Of a DNA stretch of 13,998 nt, positions 1 to 6,973 are shown in pieces; within the stretch, counting starts at the first letter, position 1; the number at the start of each line of letters is the position of its first letter. The notes beneath the pieces were generated by a model. The model was given only the letters and a program-made list of their open reading frames with translations, did no database searches and was not told where the DNA came from. Source of the DNA: Leptospiraceae bacterium (GTDB lineage Bacteria > Spirochaetota > Leptospiria > Turneriellales > Turneriellaceae); NCBI GenBank assembly GCA_016788945.1, contig JAEUSA010000031.1:1-13998 (forward strand), in the 5' to 3' direction. The translations under genes and the position numbers were made by a program.

Positions 1-1552
1 ACCACTCAGCACCTTTGACTGCCTCTTGCGTCATGAGATTGGGAAACCGCCGCTCTAACCCGCGGGGAATGGTGCTGCCGTGAAAATTCACCATGAGTTG
101 AAAATCGGCCGCGTCTTCGAGCGTCTCGACATATTGCCGCATCGCGGCCTGCTTTTCGCTTTGCCAGAAATCAATCTTCACGCCTTTGATTTCCCCTTGC
201 TGCAGTTTTGCAAATTCACGGCGGCGCATCGTGCGTTCATGCATCAGATCGCGCGGCTCTTCTGTTACCGTGTTGTTCGACCCACCTGAGTTGTACCACA
301 ACCACAGACCGACACTGCGCTGCGCAGCGTATTGTACAAGTTGCTTCATGACGGGTTCGGCGTTGCCGTTGTTCCATTGATTCCAGTTGGCATCAATCAA
401 TGTGTATTCCCAGCCAAAATCGTGCGCGGCATCGATGTATTGTTTCTGTCGTGTGTCGTCACCTGTCTTGACATAACTCAGCCAATCCCAGGTTGCTTTG
501 CCCGGCTTCGCCCAAACAGGCAATTTACCGAAGCGATGGTCGAGCGGTTCGGCAAGGTCGGTCACGGCCGTGCTTTGCGTTATCTGCGCAAGATCGCAGC
601 AGATAATCACCCGGTAGGGTGTCGCCATGGGCAGCAGCGAAGTCGGATTAACCTCTCCCACGCCATTGCCCTCGTTTGCAGCCGGCCAGCGAACAGAGTA
701 GATATTGTATTCCGGATTTGCGGTCAGATGCACCCCGGCATAGTTTTCGAGTGCCCCTGCCTCGGTAATGAGCGCGTACAAATTGTCAGGCGTGCGAAAG
801 AGCGCGGGCAAAGCCCAGCCGTCGCTGCCGAAAATAACAAGTCCGGTAAAGCCGACGATTGGCTGCCATATGCGACGAATCGAAGCTTTGCCAGAGTCAG
901 AGGTGCCGGCCTGAACTTTTTCGAAATAATATTCATAAGCTGGTGACACCTTGCTCGCTTCCTGGTACTGCTGCATATAGCCGGTGCTGTCGGGCGGCAG
1001 GCGAAAGGCGGTTAATTCTTCATTAATTCTGGTCGCCTCTGCATCGGTGACCTTCGGCAACAGATAACGAAACGCCACCGCATCTGCCTGCAGTACGAAT
1101 TCGACGGTCATTGACTGCGACTGCGTATTCTGAATCCCGATCAGAAAACGCTCCGCCTCTTTGTTTATCGCCGCCTGTTTGCCGTGCAGCAGCACGTAAT
1201 CGTGTTTGAAGGGTCTCGGCGTCATCTTGCCGATCTTGAGGTTTACCGTAAAATCATGCAGCTCGCTCTTGATACCGAGTCGCGACCACTCGACCACGGG
1301 TTTACCTTCATGTTTCACGCGGTAGTAGAGCGCCCGCATAGGCGGATAAAAATCGAGATCGTTGTGGAGATTCGCCTCGGCAATTTCGACGGTCAGCCGC
1401 GAACTATGAGATTTCAGTTCGTGCAGAATCGCCGTGCCGTCAGCGAAGCGCACGGGATCAGGCCGGGCCGTCGCGCAGTGAAGAGTGCTGAACAATAACA
1501 CGCTTGCACACCAACCAAAAACCCTATTCGCTACATGCCTGATTGCAACCAT
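1..1552 (-). CDS. GH97-family alpha-glycosidase, retaining type (C-terminus beyond left edge)
   Basis: The minus strand is open from 1552 to the left edge (517 codons). The product looks like a glycoside hydrolase family 97 enzyme, which cleaves alpha-linked glucosides or galactosides. An N-terminal signal peptide (about residues 1-26, ending LHC, a possible lipoprotein site) is followed by the GH97 N-terminal beta-sandwich and then the (beta/alpha)8 barrel. Barrel hallmarks are WDWLSY, the DANWNQW strand, GVKIDFW with D461, and NLMTQEAVKGAEW with E516. From memory, retaining GH97 enzymes use an Asp nucleophile and a Glu acid/base about 55 residues apart, which fits D461/E516 and suggests an alpha-galactosidase-like retaining enzyme rather than SusB-type inversion. 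About 130-180 residues should lie outside the window. In-frame ATGs also occur at 1588, 1594 and 1624. The last follows a purine-rich AGGGG, but 1552 gives the best signal peptide. Substrate is inferred. Confidence 0.88.
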   Translation of the reverse strand, partial: MVAIRHVANRVFGWCASVLLFSTLHCATARPDPVRFADGTAILHELKSHSSRLTVEIAEANLHNDLDFYPPMRALYYRVKHEGKPVVEWSRLGIKSELHDFTVNLKIGKMTPRPFKHDYVLLHGKQAAINKEAERFLIGIQNTQSQSMTVEFVLQADAVAFRYLLPKVTDAEATRINEELTAFRLPPDSTGYMQQYQEASKVSPAYEYYFEKVQAGTSDSGKASIRRIWQPIVGFTGLVIFGSDGWALPALFRTPDNLYALITEAGALENYAGVHLTANPEYNIYSVRWPAANEGNGVGEVNPTSLLPMATPYRVIICCDLAQITQSTAVTDLAEPLDHRFGKLPVWAKPGKATWDWLSYVKTGDDTRQKQYIDAAHDFGWEYTLIDANWNQWNNGNAEPVMKQLVQYAAQRSVGLWLWYNSGGSNNTVTEEPRDLMHERTMRRREFAKLQQGEIKGVKIDFWQSEKQAAMRQYVETLEDAADFQLMVNFHGSTIPRGLERRFPNLMTQEAVKGAEW

Positions 1553-1573
1553 TGTCTTGCCAGCCGACTCGGC

Positions 1574-1585
1574 AGAGTGCACTCT
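1574..1585. promoter_or_regulatory. 12-bp perfect palindrome upstream of the GH97 gene
   Basis: AGAGTGCACTCT is a perfect palindrome 22-33 bases upstream of the chosen GH97 start. The surrounding 1553-1809 gap shows no convincing gene. The palindrome could be an operator for a sugar-responsive repressor, but it would lie inside the coding region if translation began at one of the upstream ATGs (1588, 1594, 1624). Only the symmetry is seen; function is a guess. Confidence 0.25.
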
Positions 1586-1809
1586 CATTGACATACTGTC
1601 AGCCGAGAACCGAAGATCCCGCATGAACGTGGCCCCTGTTACCGATCAGCAAGCAAGGGTTATAGCGCGCAGGAGTTCTATAACTGCATACTCGGTTGTG
1701 TGCGAAAAACCGCATTGCCGTTCCGACTGTATTTCACCATCGAGCAACTCAACGATGCAAGCTCGACTTACGGCACGACACTCGCGCGCAGTAGAGAATA
1801 TATCTACAA

Positions 1810-2844
1810 TTAATCCAACGCCATCGATAGCTCAAGCATCAGGCGAAACGACAGATCACGCTTTTTAACTTGATTTACTGTACCCGAAAAGTAGGCGTCG
1901 AGCCCTGGCGCGTAAAACAAAAATGCTCCAGAGGCACCCGAATGGCCGATAAATTCGGGTGTCTTACGAAACAAGGTAAAGATGCGCGGCAGCTGAAAAC
2001 GCATGACGCCCGTGCCATATTGCAACGGAAAGAAAATGCGCCGCCAATCGGCCCAATCGCTACGCCAGTGCGGGGCAAATAACTTTCCGTTCATAAACGC
2101 TTCGAGAAACTTAATTCCATCGGCCGTCGTCGAGACCATCCCCCCGTCACAGCCGAACGATGCCATCGCCTGCGGTATGCGCAGGCGCTGGGTGCCGCTG
2201 AGCATTGCCGCGACACTATCGTAACGCCCGAGGGTGTTTGCGGAGAACAGGTAGGTATCTTCCAGTTGCAGCACCCCAAGAATGCGCTTCTGTAAATTTA
2301 CGGCAAAAGACTCGCCGGTGACCTGCTCGATAATTTTACCCAACAGCTGAAAATTCGTATCCGAATAAAAAGCCTTGCGACCGCTGCCGGGCACAAAATG
2401 CGGCCGAAGTTTCGTGCGGTTGAGTTCGAGCACTTCGGCGAAAGTCCAGTCGCGGTCGTTGTTTTCGAGTAACGGGCCGCCGATCGAGCTGCCATCTGTT
2501 TGTTTCTGTTCAAAATAATCGGCCAAGCCCGAAGTGTGTGACAACAAATGGTGTACCGTGATTTGTTCCGCATAGTCGCGGCCCTTAAACACATGCAATT
2601 CGCGCATAGTCTCTGCACCGAGCACAGAAAGTGCCGTTTGGTCGAGCCCGAGCTGACCGGCATCGATCAGCTGAAAGACCATGGCTGTGGTGTAGAGTTT
2701 GGTTGTGCTCGCGATAAAGTACTGTTTTGCAGGAGCACCATGCTGCCAATGCAGACTTTTTTTCGGTGAATAGATTTCAACGGCGAGTTCGTTGACCAGA
2801 GGGTTTTTCGCAAATTTCTGCGCGATCACATCAAGGCGTTGCAT
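1810..2844 (-). CDS. Class-C beta-lactamase-like serine hydrolase
   Basis: 344 residues of the penicillin-binding/beta-lactamase-related serine hydrolase fold (DD-peptidase, EstB-type esterase, class C beta-lactamase). The nucleophile motif S-T-T-K is at residues 46-49, the second motif Y-S-D at 160-162, and the third H-S-G at 301-303, all in the usual order and spacing. HTSGLADY at 103-110 is typical of the family. The second motif has Asp where the classical enzymes have Asn (YxN). There is no signal peptide, so unlike most DD-peptidases it may act in the cytoplasm as an esterase or peptidase. The start lies 6 nt after the stop of the upstream membrane-protein gene, whose last codons (ATGAGGTAG) supply the GAGG ribosome site, so the two are probably translationally coupled. 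The substrate cannot be told from sequence. Confidence 0.9.
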   Translation of the reverse strand: MQRLDVIAQKFAKNPLVNELAVEIYSPKKSLHWQHGAPAKQYFIASTTKLYTTAMVFQLIDAGQLGLDQTALSVLGAETMRELHVFKGRDYAEQITVHHLLSHTSGLADYFEQKQTDGSSIGGPLLENNDRDWTFAEVLELNRTKLRPHFVPGSGRKAFYSDTNFQLLGKIIEQVTGESFAVNLQKRILGVLQLEDTYLFSANTLGRYDSVAAMLSGTQRLRIPQAMASFGCDGGMVSTTADGIKFLEAFMNGKLFAPHWRSDWADWRRIFFPLQYGTGVMRFQLPRIFTLFRKTPEFIGHSGASGAFLFYAPGLDAYFSGTVNQVKKRDLSFRLMLELSMALD

Positions 2845-2850
2845 AACTAT

Positions 2851-3498
2851 CTACCTCATCTCGAGTTGATATAAATAGGGAATCTTTTTGCTGACTCGTA
2901 AATGCAAGAACTTCCCCTGCTTGAATTTCTTCTCATTGGCAAAAAAGTAGCCGTTATTGAAATCTTCATAATTGTCATATCTTTTGCCATTGAACTCGTA
3001 CTCGAACTTCACGCGCTGGCCGACACCCTGTCCCTTGTAGCCGGCTGAGGTAATGCGGGCTTCGACCGATGCCGCATCGGAAAACAGGAAACCGCGAAAT
3101 TTGTCTTCGAGCGGTTCAGCGAGGAAAAAAACACTGAGCACACCGTAGGTCAACACAAGGCTGAAGGCCACCACCTTTAGCCGGTTTTTAGCCCTGCCGG
3201 CATTGTACACTGCAATCACCAGAAACACCAGCGAAAACATGTGCAGATCAGACAATACATGCACAACAATTGCCAAGACAAAAATCTTTTCCCAAAAAAG
3301 AGGCACGGCGATCTGCAATACGAGCGAGGCTGAGTAGCAACACAGCGGCATCCAGATAAAGAAGCGGAACGAAGATCGTTCATATGCGGCCATACGTGCT
3401 TTGTCAGCAGCGTGCCGTTCCGCAATCATGCGATCGACATCAGCCTCGATTTCGGCATCGGTGCGGGTGTCTTTGCGTTTGATCTTTTTCTTGTTCAT
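2851..3498 (-). CDS. Small inner-membrane protein with DUF3592-like C-terminal domain
   Basis: 215 residues when started at the ATG at 3498 (MNKKKIK). The frame is open to a GTG at 3540 that would add 14 residues; neither start has a good ribosome site, and the ATG with its Lys-rich start looks more natural. A charged cytoplasmic segment (1-43) is followed by about three hydrophobic stretches (about 46-68, 72-100 and 109-127). A soluble C-terminal domain (about 132-215) has the pattern VEARITSAGYKGQG, then VKFEYEFNGKRYDNY, then LHLRVSKKIPYLYQLE. This resembles the DUF3592 type of small beta domain, in which a membrane anchor carries a repeat with the 'y.f.GK.Y' pattern. It is transcribed just ahead of the serine hydrolase and is probably co-translated with it. 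Function is unknown. Confidence 0.8.
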   Translation of the reverse strand: MNKKKIKRKDTRTDAEIEADVDRMIAERHAADKARMAAYERSSFRFFIWMPLCCYSASLVLQIAVPLFWEKIFVLAIVVHVLSDLHMFSLVFLVIAVYNAGRAKNRLKVVAFSLVLTYGVLSVFFLAEPLEDKFRGFLFSDAASVEARITSAGYKGQGVGQRVKFEYEFNGKRYDNYEDFNNGYFFANEKKFKQGKFLHLRVSKKIPYLYQLEMR

Positions 3499-3632
3499 CT
3501 GCGCGCTATCGGCCTTTTCTGGCGAATAACCGGTAAGCACAAGAAATATCGTTATGTGAACTACCGCAAAACCTTACAAAAGGCCGCCGAGAGCCTGCTC
3601 AACCCGCAAATTTGCAACCTATCGGCTCTAAA

Positions 3633-4439
3633 ATGCATCTAATTATTATGCAAACCTTTGCTGATAGTTATGCTACGCCTGCAGACCAGCGCACCGACTG
3701 GCAAGATTATCTGCTGTTACGTTCGCGCTGGTGGCTATATGCCAAGTTCGTCAGCACCGTGTTCAAGTCACGCCGGTTGATCGAAGAAAACCGCTATGGC
3801 AATGATAACTGGGCGGAGACTTCCCTCGACGTCATGCAGGCGATCGAATCGGTCGGCGGGCGCTTTGAGGTTCACGGCATTGACAACCTGCGCCGCGCCG
3901 AGGGTCCGCTGGTCATTATCGCCAACCACATGAGCGCACTCGAAACCTTTGTGCTGCCCTGCCTTGTCACGCCGATTAAACCGACGACCTTTGTCGTCAA
4001 AGAAAAATTGATGCGCGGGCTCTTCTTCGGCAAGATCATGAAATCACGCGACCCGATTGTTGTCGGCCGTGAAAATCCGCGCGAAGATATGGAGATCGTG
4101 TTGCGCGAGGGCGAAAAACGTCTGCGCGAAGGTAAATCCGTCATTTTGTTTCCCGAAGGTACCCGCCAGGCAAGCTTTGTTCCCGAAAATTTTAATTCAC
4201 TCGGTACAAAACTTGCGAAACGAGCGGGGGTCAAAGTGCTACCCGTCGCGCTCAAGACCGACTTCTGGAGCAATGGAAAATTCCTTAAAGGCTTCGGCCC
4301 GCTGAAACGCCGCCGCAAAATTCATATTGAATTTGGCGCGGCTATGGACGTGGAGAAGCGCGAGAAAGAGACCCACCAAAAGATTGTGGAGTTCATTGCG
4401 GAAAAATTCCGCGGCTGGACGAAAAAGCCAGAGGCTTAA
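3633..4439 (+). CDS. PlsC-type glycerolipid acyltransferase
   Basis: 268 residues of the 1-acyl-glycerol-3-phosphate acyltransferase (PlsC/LPLAT) family, which moves an acyl chain from acyl-ACP or acyl-CoA to a lysophospholipid or related acceptor at the inner membrane. Motif I is NHMSALE (H99, E104), motif II covers VKEKL and the R-DPIVV stretch, motif III is FPEGTR (173-178), and motif IV is around VLPVALKTD. The usual HX4D has Glu instead of Asp. I recall this NHMSxLET form from a subgroup of bacterial acyltransferases, so it need not mean loss of activity. There is no long N-terminal membrane span. Starts at TTG 3612, ATG 3633 and ATG 3648 are all possible and none has a clear ribosome site. 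The acceptor may be a phospholipid precursor or another lipid. Confidence 0.88.
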   Translation: MHLIIMQTFADSYATPADQRTDWQDYLLLRSRWWLYAKFVSTVFKSRRLIEENRYGNDNWAETSLDVMQAIESVGGRFEVHGIDNLRRAEGPLVIIANHMSALETFVLPCLVTPIKPTTFVVKEKLMRGLFFGKIMKSRDPIVVGRENPREDMEIVLREGEKRLREGKSVILFPEGTRQASFVPENFNSLGTKLAKRAGVKVLPVALKTDFWSNGKFLKGFGPLKRRRKIHIEFGAAMDVEKREKETHQKIVEFIAEKFRGWTKKPEA

Positions 4440-4951
4440 CTTTTTCCCTGCATGCGGGGAAAAAGCAGCCCTGTCTCAATTTCCATGTGCTCTTTCAGAT
4501 CGGTGTTGAGCTGCTTCAGTTTGTACGCAAGTCGGGCAAGCACCGGAATATAGCCGCCTTTTTCTGAAAGCTGATCGGCGAGCATTTTGACACGCTCCAT
4601 ACTTTCTTCATGGTGTTTATGCTCAACCAGCATGTGCTTAATCTGATCATCGACGACGGCTCCCGCTTCAGCGGCTTGGCCCTGGCGTTCAATCCAAGGA
4701 AACAGAATTTCTTCTTCTTCACGCAGATGTTCTAACATACCCTGATGGTATTGTTGCCACATTGCCGACAATTCACTCAGTTCTTCGGGGGGATTCACCA
4801 TCTCACGCCGCGCCAGATAAATTAGCTCGGAAATTTCTTCCATGATGTGGCGCGTGAAGTCGTGGTGCGTAGTGACCAGATAACTAATAACCTGCAGATT
4901 GCCGAATTTCGGTAAGTGCTGGCCCATGACAAATGCATCCGTCTGATTCAT
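4436..4951 (-). CDS. Hemerythrin-like HHE domain protein, Ric/YtfE-like without N-terminal domain
   Basis: 171 residues folding as a four-helix diiron bundle of the hemerythrin/HHE family. Candidate iron ligands are H29/H30 in THHDF, H75 with E79 in EHLREEEE, H111/H114 in EHKHHEE, and H155 with E159 in EHMEIET. Two HxxxE pairs and two further His match the pattern of the Ric/YtfE iron-sulfur repair proteins. The short N-terminal ScdA-type domain with its Cys pair is missing, so it may instead be an oxygen, NO or iron-handling hemerythrin. The start at 4951 is chosen because AGGGGG sits 4-9 bases upstream; an in-frame ATG at 4975 lies inside the hairpin and lacks a ribosome site. Its stop overlaps the end of the convergent acyltransferase gene by 4 bases. 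Confidence 0.88.
   Translation of the reverse strand: MNQTDAFVMGQHLPKFGNLQVISYLVTTHHDFTRHIMEEISELIYLARREMVNPPEELSELSAMWQQYHQGMLEHLREEEEILFPWIERQGQAAEAGAVVDDQIKHMLVEHKHHEESMERVKMLADQLSEKGGYIPVLARLAYKLKQLNTDLKEHMEIETGLLFPRMQGKS
4440..4465. repeat. Inverted repeat at the convergent gene ends
   Basis: CTTTTTCCC at 4440-4448 is answered by its perfect complement GGGAAAAAG at 4457-4465, with an 8-base loop. It begins one base after the acyltransferase stop and covers the last codons of the HHE gene. A T-rich tail is lacking on both strands, so it is not a textbook Rho-independent terminator, but its place between two convergent genes suggests a bidirectional 3'-end signal. Confidence 0.4.
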
Positions 4952-4955
4952 ATAT

Positions 4956-4961
4956 CCCCCT
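4956..4961 (-). promoter_or_regulatory. Ribosome binding site deciding the HHE gene start
   Basis: AGGGGG on the minus strand, 4 bases before the ATG at 4951. It supports this start over the in-frame ATG at 4975. Confidence 0.6.
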
Positions 4962-4969
4962 AATGAATA

Positions 4970-5012
4970 CCGCATTTCACTGTGCGGGCTTCGCCTGCAC
5001 AGTGAAATGCGG
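4970..5012. repeat. Perfect 16-bp-arm hairpin between divergent genes
   Basis: Arm 4970-4985 (CCGCATTTCACTGTGC) is answered exactly by 4997-5012. The 11-base centre GGGCTTCGCCT can pair further (one G-T wobble plus three G-C pairs) around a TTC triloop, giving a stem of about 20 bp. It lies 18 bases upstream of the HHE start and 43 bases upstream of the desaturase start. There is no T-run on either side, so it is unlikely to be a terminator. It could be a dispersed palindromic element, a cruciform operator or an mRNA leader structure. Confidence 0.75.
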
Positions 5013-5055
5013 AGAGAGACACGTCGTCAAACCATTAAGAGATTAAAAGAGCTTT

Positions 5056-6267
5056 ATGTCTTTTAATGGGTTGACGGCGCATCTGAGGCTGACAGGTTTT
5101 CCCATGCCGGTTGTTGTTCAGCCCGCTTCGCCTTCGTTCTTACGCGCGAGCGGTTTCACATATTCCGATGAGCGCGAGCCCCATCGTGCACGTACTAAAA
5201 AAATTCTTACGCAGCATCCCGAAGTCAAAAGACTGATCGGGCGAAATGTTTGGTCGTTCGTCATCATTCTCACGCTGGTTGCGGGCCAAACGGTGATCGG
5301 CTGGTGGTGCGCGTCGCAACCTTGGTGGGTTACTTTTGCCCTCGCCTTCGGCGTCGGCGCCTTTGCGAACCACGCACTGTTCGTCATGATCCACGAAGCG
5401 TCGCATAATCTTATCTTCAAAACGCGCTGGCTCAACAAAATTGCCGGCATCATGTGCAATTTTCCGATGGGTTTTCCCAGTTCTGAATCGTTTCAGCGCT
5501 ACCATCTCAAGCACCACATCTATCAGGGTGTGTATGAACTCGATGCGGATTTGTGCTCGGGATGGGAGGCACGCCTTGTCGGCAAATCGGCGCTCGGCAA
5601 AGCATTCTGGTTGCTCATGTACCCGGTCGTACAGGCAAGCCGCCCGTTTCGCCTTAAAGAAATACGCCTGTTCGACGGCTGGATAGCCTTCAACTGGTTT
5701 TGCCAGATTGTTTTTAACGTGGCGGTGGTGTGGTTCCTCGGTGCAAAGGCGCTCGTGTACATGCTCGCTTCGCTGTTTTTTTCCGTCGGATTGCACATTT
5801 TGGGCGCGCGCTGGATTCAGGAACATTATCTTGTCGCACCCCCGCAAGAGACGTACAGCTATTACGGACCGCTGAACCTTGTAGCCTTCAACGTCGGCTA
5901 CCACAATGAACACCATGATTTTCCCTCGGTGCCGTGGAACAAATTACCCGCAGTAAAGCGTACCGCCCCTGAAGCATACGACACCCTCGTGTCACATGGC
6001 TCGTGGACTGCTCTGCTCTTTAGGTTCTTATTTGATAAAAATCTAACCCTGCGGTCGCGTATGGTGCGCAATGAACGCGGCGGGGTTGCCCTCGACGATC
6101 TGCGCGCGCCCGATCAAATGGATGCCGGTGGCTATGAAGCTGCCGCGATCACGGCTGAAGAGAGTAGTGTGAACCATACGGCAATACCGGCACGCAAGAA
6201 AACAGCTGCTCCAAAACGTTCTTTATCCGCAAAGAAGAAGACCCGCCGATCACGTAAGGCAAAGTAG
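5056..6267 (+). CDS. DEGS1-like sphingolipid Delta4-desaturase homologue
   Basis: 403 residues of the membrane fatty acid desaturase superfamily with unusually close similarity to eukaryotic dihydroceramide Delta4-desaturase (DES1/DEGS1). The N-terminal segment about 34-64 (FTYSDEREPHRAR, then ILTQHPEVKRLIG) matches the DEGS-specific N-terminal motif. The three His boxes are HEASH (113-117), HLKHH (150-154) and HNEHH (283-287); the third sits in a block (YSYYGPLNL, FNVGYHNEHHDFP) nearly identical to the human protein as I recall it. Hydrophobic spans lie at about 67-112 and 207-250. In eukaryotes this enzyme inserts the 4,5-trans double bond of dihydroceramide using O2 and electrons from cytochrome b5. 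Residues about 380-403 form a Lys/Arg-rich tail absent from the animal enzyme. A second start at 5104 (MPVVVQ) also has an AGG upstream. It is followed after 14 bases by the 2-hydroxylase gene. The fold is certain, the sphingolipid substrate is inferred. Confidence 0.9.
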   Translation: MSFNGLTAHLRLTGFPMPVVVQPASPSFLRASGFTYSDEREPHRARTKKILTQHPEVKRLIGRNVWSFVIILTLVAGQTVIGWWCASQPWWVTFALAFGVGAFANHALFVMIHEASHNLIFKTRWLNKIAGIMCNFPMGFPSSESFQRYHLKHHIYQGVYELDADLCSGWEARLVGKSALGKAFWLLMYPVVQASRPFRLKEIRLFDGWIAFNWFCQIVFNVAVVWFLGAKALVYMLASLFFSVGLHILGARWIQEHYLVAPPQETYSYYGPLNLVAFNVGYHNEHHDFPSVPWNKLPAVKRTAPEAYDTLVSHGSWTALLFRFLFDKNLTLRSRMVRNERGGVALDDLRAPDQMDAGGYEAAAITAEESSVNHTAIPARKKTAAPKRSLSAKKKTRRSRKAK

Positions 6268-6272
6268 AAACC

Positions 6273-6277
6273 GGAGG
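6273..6277 (+). promoter_or_regulatory. Strong ribosome binding site of the 2-hydroxylase gene
   Basis: GGAGG lies 4 bases before the ATG at 6282, within the 14-base gap after the desaturase stop, so the two genes are probably one transcript. Confidence 0.6.
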
Positions 6278-6281
6278 CACC

Positions 6282-6959
6282 ATGAGTAGTTCAGGTCAGA
6301 GAAAATCGATCAAACAGGCGATGGCTGAAAGCGAAACCATTCGCATGTTCAATAACCCGCTGTTAGAACGACTAAGCCACGTGCACCCGGCAACGCCGTT
6401 TGTGATCTACATTCCCGTCGTGGGTGTGCTTTTATATTACAGCTATCTTGCGGTACCGCTGGCTCTTCTTGCCGCCGCATTCGGTTTGGGTATGCTGTTC
6501 TGGACTTTCATCGAATATTGTCTGCACCGCTTCTTATTCCACATACCCCAGACAAACAAGGTTTTTAAAGCCATCTATTTTTACTCGCATGGCATTCATC
6601 ACGATGCCCCGCGCGATGCCACTCGCCTCGTGATGCCACCGGGAGCCAGTATTCCGCTGGCGATCGGTTTTTTCTTTCTGTACCGCGCCATTTCTCCGAC
6701 GTATTATCTTCCGTTCACAGCCGGATTTATCACGGGTTACCTCATTTACGACTTTCTGCATTTTTCCGTGCATTTCTTCCAGTTCAAGAGCGCGTATTTC
6801 AAAATGATCCGCCGCAATCATATGATGCACCACTACCGTGCGCCGCTGAAGAATTTCGGTTTCACGTCACCGGTTTGGGACTATATGGGCGGCTCGTTCT
6901 ACGGCTCGACTCCTGAAGACCGAAACATTAACGATCAGAGCGGCCTGCGGCCATTGTGA
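6282..6959 (+). CDS. FA2H/Scs7-like fatty acid 2-hydroxylase (ceramide hydroxylase) homologue
   Basis: 225 residues of the fatty acid hydroxylase superfamily, resembling the catalytic domain of eukaryotic FA2H and yeast Scs7, which 2-hydroxylate the N-acyl chain of ceramides. The metal-binding pattern is complete: H82-x4-H87 (HRFLFH in WTFIEYCLHRFLFH), H103-x2-H106-H107 (HGIHHDAP), H160-x3-H164 and H180-x2-H183-H184 (HMMHH), ending in FTSPVWDYMGG. The FA2H-type phrase DATRLVMPP at 112-120 is present. Hydrophobic spans lie at about 39-75 and 122-158. The N-terminal cytochrome b5 domain of the eukaryotic proteins is missing, so a separate electron donor is needed. Together with the DEGS1-like gene just upstream it suggests ceramide tailoring; a plain fatty-acyl, carotenoid or other lipid hydroxylase remains possible. 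Confidence 0.88.
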   Translation: MSSSGQRKSIKQAMAESETIRMFNNPLLERLSHVHPATPFVIYIPVVGVLLYYSYLAVPLALLAAAFGLGMLFWTFIEYCLHRFLFHIPQTNKVFKAIYFYSHGIHHDAPRDATRLVMPPGASIPLAIGFFFLYRAISPTYYLPFTAGFITGYLIYDFLHFSVHFFQFKSAYFKMIRRNHMMHHYRAPLKNFGFTSPVWDYMGGSFYGSTPEDRNINDQSGLRPL

Positions 6960-6973
6960 TCGTTAAATAGACC

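Noticed and set aside
332..946. 204-codon open frame on the plus strand
   Set aside because: It is antisense to the GH97 gene, whose minus-strand translation shows clear family motifs across the whole region; the plus-strand product has no recognisable features.
1791..1807. Weak hairpin GTAGA-N7-TCTAC after the serine hydrolase stop
   Set aside because: Only 5 AT-rich pairs and no T-run; too weak to call a terminator.
1625..1809. Possible remnant of a coding region on the minus strand in the 1553-1809 gap
   Set aside because: A frame reading through to a TGA near 1650 exists, but no start, motif or family resemblance could be found.
1485..1868. 127-codon open frame on the plus strand spanning the gap before the serine hydrolase
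   Set aside because: It overlaps two minus-strand genes at its ends, has an irregular composition and no ribosome site or motif.
5140..5916. 258-codon open frame on the minus strand
   Set aside because: Antisense shadow of the DEGS1-like desaturase; the plus frame carries all the conserved boxes.
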